Virus record (IMG/VR): IMGVR_UViG_3300042367_000228
Location: 124,001 to 188,000 of that record
Direction: 5' to 3' (one strand)
DNA: 64,000 nt
Source: a virus
How positions within the stretch are numbered: the stretch's first letter is position 1; each line of letters starts with the position of its first letter. Of this stretch, positions 29,366 through 36,931 are shown in pieces. A program made the translations under genes and the position numbers. A model generated the notes under the pieces. The model was not told the origin of the DNA. It ran no database searches and was given only the letters and a program-made list of their open reading frames with translations.

Positions 29366-30043
29366 TTATTTGTTTACAATACTCATAAATTCTGCACGAG
29401 TAGTTGGATCGTTTTTAAATGCACCACCTAACTTACTAGTAACAGTAGAACTGCCAGTATCTTCTACACCTCTTGCAGCAACACAATAATGTTTTGCATC
29501 AATAACTACTGCAATATTATCAGTGCCTAATATGTATTCTAATGCATGGAATACTTGTTCGGTTAATCTTTCTTGTACTTGCGGACGTTTTGCAAAGTAT
29601 TCAACTACACGATTAATTTTGCTTAGTCCAAGTACAACCTCGTTTGGAATATAACCAACTGTTGCAAAGCCGTCAATTACAACTCCGTGATGTTCACAAT
29701 TACTTTGTATGTTTACATTTCTTTCCACAACAATTTCATTGTAGCCCATTTTGTTTTTAATAGTAGTACACTTTGGAAAGTTTTCTTCTTTAAGTCCAAA
29801 ATATATTTCATTTGTGTACATTTTAGCCATTCGATTTGGTGTTTCTGCTAAACTATCATCTGTTAAGTCCATTCCTAATGTTGACCATATTGTTGTAAAT
29901 GCGTTTTCAATAATGTCAATTTTTGTTTTATTATCAACTACTAGGGCTGTATTATTAATCGGAGTTTCGACTCCTTTACTAATTAAATATTCTCTTACTC
30001 GTTTACCTAACGCTGGATCTGTTTTAGTTTTATCAAAGCTCAT
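29366..30043 (-). CDS. folE: GTP cyclohydrolase I
   Basis: 225 residues, normal for FolE. It converts GTP to dihydroneopterin triphosphate, the first step of both folate and 7-deazaguanine synthesis. Zinc ligands appear as C116 and H119 (SNCEHHG) and C187 (HYCVAARGV), and the QERLTEQV and DTGSSTVTS segments are typical. In a phage with queE, a queD-like gene and dpdA, the likely purpose is deazaguanine supply rather than folate. A GIY-YIG homing endonuclease gene lies 14 bases upstream. Confidence 0.95.
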   Translation of the reverse strand: MSFDKTKTDPALGKRVREYLISKGVETPINNTALVVDNKTKIDIIENAFTTIWSTLGMDLTDDSLAETPNRMAKMYTNEIYFGLKEENFPKCTTIKNKMGYNEIVVERNVNIQSNCEHHGVVIDGFATVGYIPNEVVLGLSKINRVVEYFAKRPQVQERLTEQVFHALEYILGTDNIAVVIDAKHYCVAARGVEDTGSSTVTSKLGGAFKNDPTTRAEFMSIVNK

Positions 30044-30057
30044 TATTTTAATTCCTG

Positions 30058-30918
30058 TTATATTTGTTTGTGATTTTTAAAAGTAGGTTTATCATGTTTC
30101 CAAATTAATCCAATTTGATAGCATTGTGTAGGATTATCGCTAATATCTTGATTAGTTCGGTATTTTCCTTTAAGTTCACCTTCAAAAATTATTCTCTGTT
30201 TAGAAGGTTTATTTAATCTACCATATGTAATATTATAATTGTTTTCTAAGTAAAAGTCAACATCTTTTTTAGATAAAAAATATTCAACATTGTTAATTAT
30301 ACACCATTTATACCCTTTAGTTGCAGATCTACCATACATGCCATTATTAGTACCTACTCTTGCCATAGTAGTGTTAGCACCAATTCTTGTTTTAATACCG
30401 GTTGTAACAATAATATCATGATGACTATTAGCCTCTTGTAAATCTAATAATTTAGATTTCTTAATAATAGTATGTTCTTTGATGTTAGTATTGTATACTG
30501 TAAATGTGTCTGTTCTTAGCCCAATGTGCGGTTGTAAGTTACGAACAGGGTTACTCCTTGCAGTTTGATGGGACACCCACCCTCTCTCACGAATATTTGT
30601 TATTTTATAGTTTCTAAATTCTAAAATTAATTTAGTCTCTAATTCTACTGCATCTTCTTCAGATAGATTAGTGGCTACTTTAAAAATTATTGGTAATAAC
30701 TGCAATCTAGTTAATTCTCTAATTGTGTTTAATTTATGTGAATTTTTATATTTTCGTGTAGGCCGTGCTTCTTTAAGATGATCAAATAATCGATTATTTT
30801 TACCGTAACCTACATAAAATGGTTTAAATAACAGTGAACAAAATGTAGAAACATATTGACCTGGTGTTCTTGGATCTAAGTATACATAGACATAGTATAT
30901 ATTGTTATTAGATGACAT
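30058..30918 (-). CDS. GIY-YIG homing endonuclease, free-standing
   Basis: 286 residues from the ATG at 30918, chosen because it follows AAGGA at the right distance; a longer frame lacks a site. The GIY-YIG core appears as YYVYVYL at the N-terminus and FYVGYGKNNR about 30 residues later, with arginine and glutamate residues typical of the catalytic core further on (a HLKEAR segment and ELETKLI). The C-terminal part is basic with SNPVRN and NNGMYG motifs typical of NUMOD3-like DNA-binding repeats. It sits directly 5' of folE. Confidence 0.85.
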   Translation of the reverse strand: MSSNNNIYYVYVYLDPRTPGQYVSTFCSLLFKPFYVGYGKNNRLFDHLKEARPTRKYKNSHKLNTIRELTRLQLLPIIFKVATNLSEEDAVELETKLILEFRNYKITNIRERGWVSHQTARSNPVRNLQPHIGLRTDTFTVYNTNIKEHTIIKKSKLLDLQEANSHHDIIVTTGIKTRIGANTTMARVGTNNGMYGRSATKGYKWCIINNVEYFLSKKDVDFYLENNYNITYGRLNKPSKQRIIFEGELKGKYRTNQDISDNPTQCYQIGLIWKHDKPTFKNHKQI

Positions 30919-30954
30919 ATAAGATTCCTTACTCCTTACATAATTGATTTTTAA

Positions 30955-30993
30955 AATGGGCATTCCTATCATGATTGCCCATTGTTATTTATT
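30955..30993 (-). promoter_or_regulatory. late-type promoter box and leader hairpin of the GIY-YIG gene
   Basis: An AATAAATA box (30986-30993) is followed on the minus strand by an 8-bp inverted repeat, AATGGGCA and TGCCCATT (30955-30962 and 30976-30983), before the start at 30918. Known T4 homing endonuclease genes combine a late promoter with a hairpin that silences early read-through transcripts; this arrangement resembles it. Confidence 0.45.
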
Positions 30994-30995
30994 AG

Positions 30996-31157
30996 TTAAG
31001 AGTTCTTTGTCAATGTTTTTAAGTCGTCTTCTAAGTATTCTAGATATTGTGACAAACCTAACAGCATACGTTGATTGTTTGAATCGCTATGTTTAGCAAT
31101 ATCACGTTTTACTTGTGCAATTTTTTCTTGTAATTCTTCTTTAGTTAAATCTGTCAT
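30996..31157 (-). CDS. small helical protein, 53 residues
   Basis: An ATG at 31157 follows a near-perfect GGAGGT site five bases away, so this short gene is well supported. The 53-residue product (MTDLTKEELQEK...) is charged and helical, a likely coiled coil. It overlaps the end of the upstream gene by 17 bases. Function unknown. Confidence 0.65.
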   Translation of the reverse strand: MTDLTKEELQEKIAQVKRDIAKHSDSNNQRMLLGLSQYLEYLEDDLKTLTKNS

Positions 31158-31473
31158 TTTTTACCTCCGATCTTGCTATTTCTAAAAACATTTGATATTT
31201 TTCGTATGCTGCTTTAACAGTTGGATTAGAATCTCTAACATACATATCTTCATAATATTTTTTATTCCAGTCTTCGCACTTTTCAGCTTTGTCAATTAAC
31301 TTTATAAAATCGTTCTCGTGTATTTTAACAGTTAATGACCGTGTAACGTTTGCTCTTTCGCTTGGTAGGTTTGATCTTGACCAATCTAACGAATAGTTAT
31401 CACCTGCAGCATAAAATTGTTCAACGTCTATGCTTCGTATACCGTGTTTCTTAGCTATTGAATGTAGTTCCAT
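31141..31473 (-). CDS. hypothetical protein
   Basis: 110 residues from the ATG at 31473, which overlaps the phosphoribosyltransferase stop as TAATG and is preceded by GGAAG; a longer frame would start inside that gene. The sequence is charged with no recognised domain. Confidence 0.6.
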   Translation of the reverse strand: MELHSIAKKHGIRSIDVEQFYAAGDNYSLDWSRSNLPSERANVTRSLTVKIHENDFIKLIDKAEKCEDWNKKYYEDMYVRDSNPTVKAAYEKYQMFLEIARSEVKNDRFN

Positions 31474-32003
31474 TATTTCTTCCAGTAGTTTTCCCATGGA
31501 AAGTCAATCCAAATCGGATCGTCTCGTTTATCAAATTCTTCAGCACAATAATCAACATGTGCATTGCTAGCAGAATTATCAAACACTGTAGCAAATCTTA
31601 CATTTTTATGCCAAACATCGTGTTTCCATCTTATAGAATCTGGTAAACATAATGATTGCCAATCTTCTTTAATCCAATCGAGTGTTGCACCCGAATCGTT
31701 AATATCGTCTACAATTAAAATGTTTTTAGCACGTCCGGTACTTGCTAGTTCGTCATCAGTAACACCAAATGCATCACAAGCCATCCATGCATTATGTTCA
31801 TTGTCGTCTGGATGGTCACGTAAACTAACATGTAATGTTAGCATCTTAACTCCGAGATACTGACTAAGTAAGTTAGCGGGGATAAGTCCCCCGCGTGTGA
31901 TTCCGACAATGTAATCTGGTTTCCAATTAGCAGCTTGAACTTGGCGTGCTATCTCTAATGCGGCACCTTCTAATTGTGCCCAACTATATTTTACTACTTT
32001 CAT
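31473..32003 (-). CDS. phosphoribosyltransferase (hypoxanthine/xanthine type)
   Basis: 176 residues. The PRPP-binding signature is clear at 95-108 (ILIVDDINDSGATL), and GITRGGLIPANLL near 34-46 is the usual upstream loop of type I phosphoribosyltransferases. This family joins purine bases to PRPP, so purine salvage in the infected cell is likely. Substrate cannot be fixed from sequence, but the layout resembles Gpt-like enzymes. It lies in the same operon direction as folE and queE, so handling of a guanine-like or deazaguanine base is a further possibility. Confidence 0.8.
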   Translation of the reverse strand: MKVVKYSWAQLEGAALEIARQVQAANWKPDYIVGITRGGLIPANLLSQYLGVKMLTLHVSLRDHPDDNEHNAWMACDAFGVTDDELASTGRAKNILIVDDINDSGATLDWIKEDWQSLCLPDSIRWKHDVWHKNVRFATVFDNSASNAHVDYCAEEFDKRDDPIWIDFPWENYWKK

Positions 32004-32431
32004 TCGTCGTCCTTTGGTAACATGCTATCCTCATAGCAAATTGCATAAATTGTTTTTAAATTTCCGTATGCTTTTTCTAAACCTGGATATTCGTCGCATA
32101 ACTTCTTAAATGCATCCCATTCTGGAAACGCATCTATAAAAGGTCGTCCGTTCATTGCAGTTGAGTTACTCCAGCTACCGTTACTACTTAATGTACTACC
32201 TCCTATTCCGTTATATGCATAGTAATTACTTGTTAAATTAGTAGCTATAGTATTATACCCGTATACACCATTAGAACCTGTGATAGTAATTGTATCACTT
32301 GCTGCTGCTGTTCCACTCATAACATTTGACGCCGTGTATGCCGATAATGTACTTGCATCGAACGCCGGTATACGAACATGTGCATCTCCATCCATAGTAA
32401 ATGTAATCGTATCTTTATTTGAATCTATCAT
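32000..32431 (-). CDS. hypothetical protein with a Ser/Gly/Asn-rich middle
   Basis: 143 residues. The N-terminal part is beta-like (DTITFTMDG). Residues 45-90 are Ser/Thr/Gly/Asn-rich and low in complexity. The C-terminal 50 residues (FPEWDAFKKLCDEYPGL, then YGNLKTIYAICYED) form a conserved-looking helical block. Overlaps both neighbours by a few bases. Not recognised. Confidence 0.55.
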   Translation of the reverse strand: MIDSNKDTITFTMDGDAHVRIPAFDASTLSAYTASNVMSGTAAASDTITITGSNGVYGYNTIATNLTSNYYAYNGIGGSTLSSNGSWSNSTAMNGRPFIDAFPEWDAFKKLCDEYPGLEKAYGNLKTIYAICYEDSMLPKDDE

Positions 32432-33509
32432 ATAATTTCTCTGCGTTAAAAAACTCTTTTGTTAAATATTCTGCTTGGGTGTTTACATAATGCGCTATAC
32501 TATCATAGTTTTCTATATAATAAATAATTTTATTACATAAATCATAACTGTGCGTTTCGTAATTTTCGTAACTAATAGACCATTCTGACGGGTATTTAAA
32601 ATGATACATATACATTTCTTTATAACTTAGTCTATCGGGTACCATTGGTATAGCACCAAGCAATGCGCCTTCGTAACAACTTATGCCTAGGGTTTCTTGT
32701 AAGTTAGCACTAAACACAATCTTTGCTTCGCTTAATAATTTATGATATTCGTCTTTAGTTAGCTTCTCGTCTTGGCACACTACAAAATCGTATTGCGGTA
32801 ATTGCATAGCTAATGATCTAAAAATATCAACTTGTTTTTCTGGAGCAACCCTATGCGGAAACAATATTAGATCACGTTTTTCTGAATTTTTATAAGGAGT
32901 TAGCGTATCTTCTAAATACTCCATAGGCCAACCTGTTTTTATAATAGACCCATCGTCGTATATTTCGTCCCAATCCTCGTCGTACCATGGATTTTCACTT
33001 GGATAACCATTTTGTATAACATTGTTAAAAAACATTCTTACGTGAAACTCGGTAGCAAAATAGTTATGAGTGTATGCAGTGTACATACTTTTTTCAGCAA
33101 GTCTAACCCATGCGTCTTTAATATTACCTAAAAAGTCGTGTGGATCATAACTTCCTGCGTGCCATAGACCGTGGAATGTCCAATTTAGATGTTCTAAATC
33201 GTTAATGTACTTTAATTGTATAATAGTAGGATTCCATGCATCAGTAAATAAGAAATGATCATTAGGAGTAGTCCTGTGATAATTTTTTAAAAATCCAACA
33301 AGCTGAGAACTTTTCCATACGTTTGTGTCGACAAAGTTTAAAAATGCACCCGGAGTTACATCGGTTGCGTTTTGTTCGCCGTCTATTTGAATTATGTTGT
33401 ATTTGTCGTTAATATAATTGCTTAGTTGTTTAGGGATATGAGTGTGCCATTGTCTAGTATATCTAGTATCTAATGGTTCTACAGGAAATATCCAAATAGT
33501 AGGTTTCAT
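32415..33509 (-). CDS. glycosyltransferase, GT-B fold
   Basis: 364 residues. The C-terminal half carries the donor-binding pattern of GT4-like enzymes: LILFPHRVAPEKQVDIF, then AKIVFSANLQETLGISCYEGALLGAIPMVPD. The N-terminal half is a plausible acceptor domain. Such enzymes occur in T4-like marine phages and may modify phage DNA, phage proteins or the host surface; nothing here decides which. Given the deazaguanine genes nearby, glycosylation of modified DNA is conceivable but speculative. A perfect 9-bp hairpin lies just upstream. Confidence 0.75.
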   Translation of the reverse strand: MKPTIWIFPVEPLDTRYTRQWHTHIPKQLSNYINDKYNIIQIDGEQNATDVTPGAFLNFVDTNVWKSSQLVGFLKNYHRTTPNDHFLFTDAWNPTIIQLKYINDLEHLNWTFHGLWHAGSYDPHDFLGNIKDAWVRLAEKSMYTAYTHNYFATEFHVRMFFNNVIQNGYPSENPWYDEDWDEIYDDGSIIKTGWPMEYLEDTLTPYKNSEKRDLILFPHRVAPEKQVDIFRSLAMQLPQYDFVVCQDEKLTKDEYHKLLSEAKIVFSANLQETLGISCYEGALLGAIPMVPDRLSYKEMYMYHFKYPSEWSISYENYETHSYDLCNKIIYYIENYDSIAHYVNTQAEYLTKEFFNAEKLYDRFK

Positions 33510-33526
33510 AAAATTCCTTAGAGAAT

Positions 33527-33548
33527 GAAAGCTCCATGAGGAGCTTTC
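33527..33548. terminator. perfect hairpin between genes
   Basis: GAAAGCTCC, a four-base loop ATGA, and GGAGCTTTC: nine perfect pairs. It sits after the 82-residue gene and before the glycosyltransferase. No T-run follows on the minus strand, so it may be a processing or stability element rather than a classic terminator. Confidence 0.5.
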
Positions 33549-33565
33549 GTGGTTGAAAATAATTG

Positions 33566-33814
33566 TTATGATTTTTTATAATTTTTAGGTCTAACACCGT
33601 TTGGCCAAGGTTTATTACCTTGATATGGTTTGCGTGGACGTTTACTTGCTAAGTATGCACCATACGATTTACTATCTTTGCGATATAAATCCGATGGATC
33701 AAATTTACGTAACTCAATTCTGCAAAAGTCATGAAATGCTTCTAAATCTTCAAAGATTTTAACAACATCTGGACGTGATTCGAAGTATGAGAATGTTTTG
33801 TAATTTTTAGCCAT
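33566..33814 (-). CDS. conserved small basic protein
   Basis: 82 residues. The N-terminal FSYFESRPDVVKIFEDLEAFHDFCRIEL block is followed by a basic Pro/Lys/Arg/Asn-rich tail (KRPRKPYQGNKPWPNGVRPK), suggesting nucleic-acid contact. The pattern is common in marine T4-like phages; function unknown. Confidence 0.65.
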   Translation of the reverse strand: MAKNYKTFSYFESRPDVVKIFEDLEAFHDFCRIELRKFDPSDLYRKDSKSYGAYLASKRPRKPYQGNKPWPNGVRPKNYKKS

Positions 33815-33815
33815 T

Positions 33816-34028
33816 TTATTTTCTTCCGTTTTTTAATATAGTTTGATTAGTACGAACATTTAACGTGTGTTTTAATTCGTGTAGTTGTTGTCTAAGTTTT
33901 GTAATGTGTATCATATGCTTAGGTTTACTGTTACCTGATTGCATATTTTGTTTTTCATAATCAGTTATCTCTTGGCGTAAACGACTAATTTGTTGTTCAA
34001 GCATAGCTTTTGAGATATAATGTTTCAT
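33816..34028 (-). CDS. small coiled-coil protein
   Basis: 70 residues from the ATG at 34028 (MKHYISKAML), which lies two bases beyond the stop of the next small gene; the longer frame would overlap that gene. Helical, basic (QQISRLRQEITDYEKQ, ITKLRQQLHELKH). It shares the opening MKHY with the upstream 52-residue gene. Function unknown. Confidence 0.6.
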   Translation of the reverse strand: MKHYISKAMLEQQISRLRQEITDYEKQNMQSGNSKPKHMIHITKLRQQLHELKHTLNVRTNQTILKNGRK

Positions 34029-34029
34029 G

Positions 34030-34188
34030 CTACATATACTTAATAAATGATCCGTTTTCACCATCTTCGGATACTTCAATCCACACTTCTTTGTGTAGAT
34101 ATTCATTTGTTATATTACAGTATAGATCATTACTTATCATTTCGCAACTTTTGTTATCTAATGATAATGTTAATACGTAGTGTTTCAT
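34030..34188 (-). CDS. 52-residue paralogue of the QueD-like C-terminus
   Basis: The product aligns by eye with the C-terminal part of the queD-like protein encoded 180 bases upstream: KSCEMI and VSEDGE are identical and spaced alike, while the zinc-binding histidines of the N-terminal half are absent. It looks like a partial duplication left after rearrangement. No strong ribosome site was seen, so expression is uncertain; it could also be called a queD fragment. Confidence 0.55.
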   Translation of the reverse strand: MKHYVLTLSLDNKSCEMISNDLYCNITNEYLHKEVWIEVSEDGENGSFIKYM

Positions 34189-34218
34189 ATTAGTTGATAT
34201 TTATTATTTTAGTGAAAG

Positions 34219-34226
34219 TATAAATA
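34219..34226 (+). promoter_or_regulatory. T4 late promoter, perfect TATAAATA
   Basis: Exact T4 late octamer on the plus strand, 21 bases before the ATG of a small plus-strand relic and opposite to all surrounding genes. Confidence 0.6.
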
Positions 34227-34247
34227 CAATATTAGTGAGATAGAACT

Positions 34248-34404
34248 ATGCCTAAACTCAAAACCCTTAATAGTAATTATACATGTTATTTGTGCGGTTG
34301 TCAAGCATTTTACATAAGTATTAATTCCAAAGTCTAAAAATCGATCTAAACGTATAGCTTGTTCTATTTCATTAGATGACCTGCGTCAGTTGGCTGGTAT
34401 GTAA
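34248..34404 (+). pseudogene. frameshifted relic of a zinc-finger (homing endonuclease-like) gene
   Basis: The ATG at 34248 opens a frame of 29 codons (MPKLKTLNSNYTCYLCGCQA...) that stops at 34337. If one shifts frame near 34329, the reading continues KSKNRSKRIACSISL to a stop at 34404. The combined sequence resembles the N-terminal Cys-finger found on phage homing endonucleases. It is driven by a perfect late promoter and lies antisense to the local operon, overlapping the 3' end of the queD-like gene. Decay of a mobile endonuclease gene is the likely explanation. The second half may be partly chance because it is antisense to queD. Confidence 0.4.
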
Positions 34405-34741
34405 CAATGCCATCAGATTCACCATCTTCAGATACACAGACTGTATAGTGCCTATCTCCATATTTAGGCAATAAATGATTAGTTAAAATATCACTAGCAA
34501 TCATTTCGCATGATTTGTAATTTTGATCACCTGCAGTGATAAAATCAGTTAATGCCCATTTAACCAAAAAAAACTCTAATTCTCTATCTAAGTGATTAAC
34601 AGAAATAGTTACTTCGATTTTAAAAATGTGACGATGTATATTTTCAAGAAATGCAATTTTAGAATCAATCAATCCTGCATTTGGGTAACAGTGCATACCT
34701 TCAAACTCTGTTCGAATTTTAATAAATGTTTGTAATTTCAT
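34364..34741 (-). CDS. QueD-like 6-carboxytetrahydropterin synthase (PTPS fold)
   Basis: 125 residues. The family pattern of T-fold PTPS/QueD enzymes is visible: FEGMH (H17) and NIHRHIF (H36, H38) supply the three zinc histidines, C18 is near the site of the catalytic cysteine, and VSEDGESDG (E105) matches the substrate-binding glutamate segment. QueD converts dihydroneopterin triphosphate, the FolE product, to carboxytetrahydropterin, the QueE substrate, so this fills the middle step. The gene is shorter and more divergent than bacterial QueD, hence moderate confidence. It is two genes downstream of dpdA. Confidence 0.65.
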   Translation of the reverse strand: MKLQTFIKIRTEFEGMHCYPNAGLIDSKIAFLENIHRHIFKIEVTISVNHLDRELEFFLVKWALTDFITAGDQNYKSCEMIASDILTNHLLPKYGDRHYTVCVSEDGESDGIVTYQPTDAGHLMK

Positions 34742-35265
34742 TTAATTATCTTGTCGTCGTTATAGTCGGTCCAACTAGTAAACACATCTTCATTTTGCAA
34801 AACTTTTAAGTTATGTGTCCACACGCCGGGGTTAGTTGCGTTAAAATCTATGTCATCTAATTTAACCATTGTATTATAACTCCAATCTTTAATATTTGCA
34901 ACCGGAAATCTAATTTGAGGAATAAAATTTTCATATGAACATAAATTAGTTTTATTATTAAAATCATTCATTGCTGTAACCGGAATATCTAATGAACAGT
35001 GTTTGCCTAATTTTAAAAAGTGCTCAATAATGTTATTCCAGTTGAGCCAGGTACCTGGTGTGTTTGGATTAAAACTGTGGTTTGCACCAAAGAAGATATG
35101 TGTAATATCTTCTTCAGTATCTAACCGGTGATGTATTGCTTCTGTAGTATGAGCACCAACAACAAATAATGTTTTTAAACCATATGCTGGAGTATGCTCT
35201 ACTTCGGTACCAACAAAAAACTTAGCAGTGTTAGTAGTTATATTGTTATTATACTGTCTATTCAT
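34738..35265 (-). CDS. conserved hypothetical protein of the dpdA cluster
   Basis: 175 residues with no catalytic motif that I recognise. It begins with a TKFFVG-like element (AKFFVGTEVEHTPAYGLKTLFVVG) and contains IFFGANHSFNP, HCSLDIPVTA and a C-terminal NPGVWTH. The alternating strand/helix pattern could be a Rossmann-like or TIM-barrel fragment. It overlaps dpdA by eight bases at one end and queD by four at the other, so it is translated with both and probably acts in the same pathway. A missing QueC-type or base-modifying role is an attractive guess only. Confidence 0.6.
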   Translation of the reverse strand: MNRQYNNNITTNTAKFFVGTEVEHTPAYGLKTLFVVGAHTTEAIHHRLDTEEDITHIFFGANHSFNPNTPGTWLNWNNIIEHFLKLGKHCSLDIPVTAMNDFNNKTNLCSYENFIPQIRFPVANIKDWSYNTMVKLDDIDFNATNPGVWTHNLKVLQNEDVFTSWTDYNDDKIIK

Positions 35266-36931
35266 CTTTAATGCTATCTTCTAGGGTAAGTAAAGTGTCT
35301 TCTTCTTCTTCAGAAAATTCAAATGCCGTCGGATCGACATTATCCTCATCTATGTCGTTAGGATCTATATCTTCAAGTGTCCAAAACTCATTAAACTTTG
35401 TATCAGCATTGATTGTTTTCTTGCCACAATTACCACGTGTACCAGGAATATCAATCCATAATTTGCTATATCTACTAATTAATTTCAATGCAGAACGCTT
35501 AGTTTTACTGCTAATGATTTTATCAATTATATCGCTAACATAAACTGGATTAAATTTTTCATCAACTAACATATATGGCAAAATATTGTTATCAAATGTT
35601 TGATTTGCTCTTTGTACAGCATCAATATGACTCCATACATTATGCCCCATTAAAATAGCGTAACTAAAACTATCCCAACTTGTTCTACCGACTTTGTTAA
35701 TTTTATTCGTACTGCCCATAGTAATCCAATATTTAGGATCATTTAAGTATAGTGGGTTTTTAAATAAGTCTTCATGATCAATGCCATCATTGTCTACTTC
35801 TGTCCAGTTAGGATCACCTGCACCGTAGATACAAATATCTTTTATTTGTACTTGATCAATAAGTGGACTTGGATTAAACACTTTAAAAATACCATCATCG
35901 ATAACCGCGTCTTTAAACAGTCTAGTATCATATGCGTATTTTTTATTATCAACACTCGGGACCATTCGATACACCCATTTAGATCTATCTTCTAATTCTG
36001 TAGTAATGTAAACCTGACCATTTGCTGTAGCCAAAAACGGACTAGCACAATCATAACTAATAGTAAAGCTAGGATTAACATATTTACGAACTGCTCGTTG
36101 AATTATAGTTAGTAAACATGCCCATTCTAATTTACTAGTTCCTAAGAAATGCATCCAGTCGTGCTGGCCTTCTTGAAGCATGTTATCAAATTTTAAACCA
36201 ATAATGCGTTTAAGTACTAACTCGGCATCGCACATGTTTTGTCCACCCATTGCCCAGCCATTAAATGCTTTATCACCGTAGATCTTAGTATCGCAAAACT
36301 TTTTCATACTTTGATACCATTTTTCTGCATCTTTGTGTGTTTCGCCTTGTAATACATTTAAGAATTTACAAGCACCTGTGCGATTTTGAATAAAGTATTC
36401 ATTGTTAATAAATGTACCTTTAACTGCATCTTTGTAATTTCTAATACCTGTTGCTTTTCTACCAGCCGGCATACGTGCTACCCACGCAGGAATATCAAGA
36501 CACATACCGTAATCCATTAACTCGTCCATCCATCGCAGTACTTGTTCACGTTTCTTTTGTGCTTTAGGACAAGTAGGATCTTTCCAATCAGCTGGCCATA
36601 CACCTTTCCCTATTTGGAAGCCTCCAGAGTCACCTAACACCCAACTAGTACTTCTATCTCTATTACGGAACATGTCTTCACTTTCGTCAAACTTATCTAA
36701 ATCTAAGTTTGCATGTCCAGCTGAGTACAAGCACCATTTATAATAAAATTCACCTTTTTCAGGTTCTAAGTAGTTAAGTCCCTCTACACCTGCTTTAAAT
36801 GATGTTGGAATACGTAACGGATCAACATAATTACCATAACGTTGTTTACCAACAAATGTTGAGTAAAACCCTGACGTTGCAGGCAAAAACACGGCATAAT
36901 CCTGTTGTGTTGCTGTTAAGTTTCTATTCAT
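35258..36931 (-). CDS. dpdA: TGT-like DNA transglycosylase (DpdA candidate)
   Basis: 557 residues from the ATG at 36931; a longer in-frame start would lie inside the upstream endonuclease gene. The tRNA-guanine transglycosylase fold is recognisable: GDSGGFQ at 100-106 with the general-base aspartate D101, NVLQGET near 192-198, GWAMGG at 225-230, FLGTSK at 262-267, and SYDCASPF with nucleophile candidate D294. The C-terminal CxCxxC zinc site of tRNA TGTs is not visible. Phage TGT homologues with these traits (DpdA) exchange guanine in DNA for a 7-deazaguanine. The presence of folE, queD-like and queE genes fits. Product on DNA unknown: no queC in the window. Confidence 0.8.
   Translation of the reverse strand: MNRNLTATQQDYAVFLPATSGFYSTFVGKQRYGNYVDPLRIPTSFKAGVEGLNYLEPEKGEFYYKWCLYSAGHANLDLDKFDESEDMFRNRDRSTSWVLGDSGGFQIGKGVWPADWKDPTCPKAQKKREQVLRWMDELMDYGMCLDIPAWVARMPAGRKATGIRNYKDAVKGTFINNEYFIQNRTGACKFLNVLQGETHKDAEKWYQSMKKFCDTKIYGDKAFNGWAMGGQNMCDAELVLKRIIGLKFDNMLQEGQHDWMHFLGTSKLEWACLLTIIQRAVRKYVNPSFTISYDCASPFLATANGQVYITTELEDRSKWVYRMVPSVDNKKYAYDTRLFKDAVIDDGIFKVFNPSPLIDQVQIKDICIYGAGDPNWTEVDNDGIDHEDLFKNPLYLNDPKYWITMGSTNKINKVGRTSWDSFSYAILMGHNVWSHIDAVQRANQTFDNNILPYMLVDEKFNPVYVSDIIDKIISSKTKRSALKLISRYSKLWIDIPGTRGNCGKKTINADTKFNEFWTLEDIDPNDIDEDNVDPTAFEFSEEEEDTLLTLEDSIKDE

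Noticed and set aside
34029-34106. Longer N-terminus for the gene ending at 33816
   Set aside because: The extension is antisense-free but runs through the 52-residue queD-like gene in another frame; ATG at 34028 directly after that stop is the better start.
34198-34205. Minus-strand AATAAATA as late promoter for the 52-residue gene
   Set aside because: It ends only ten bases before the ATG, too close for a transcript with a ribosome site; judged to be chance in AT-rich DNA.
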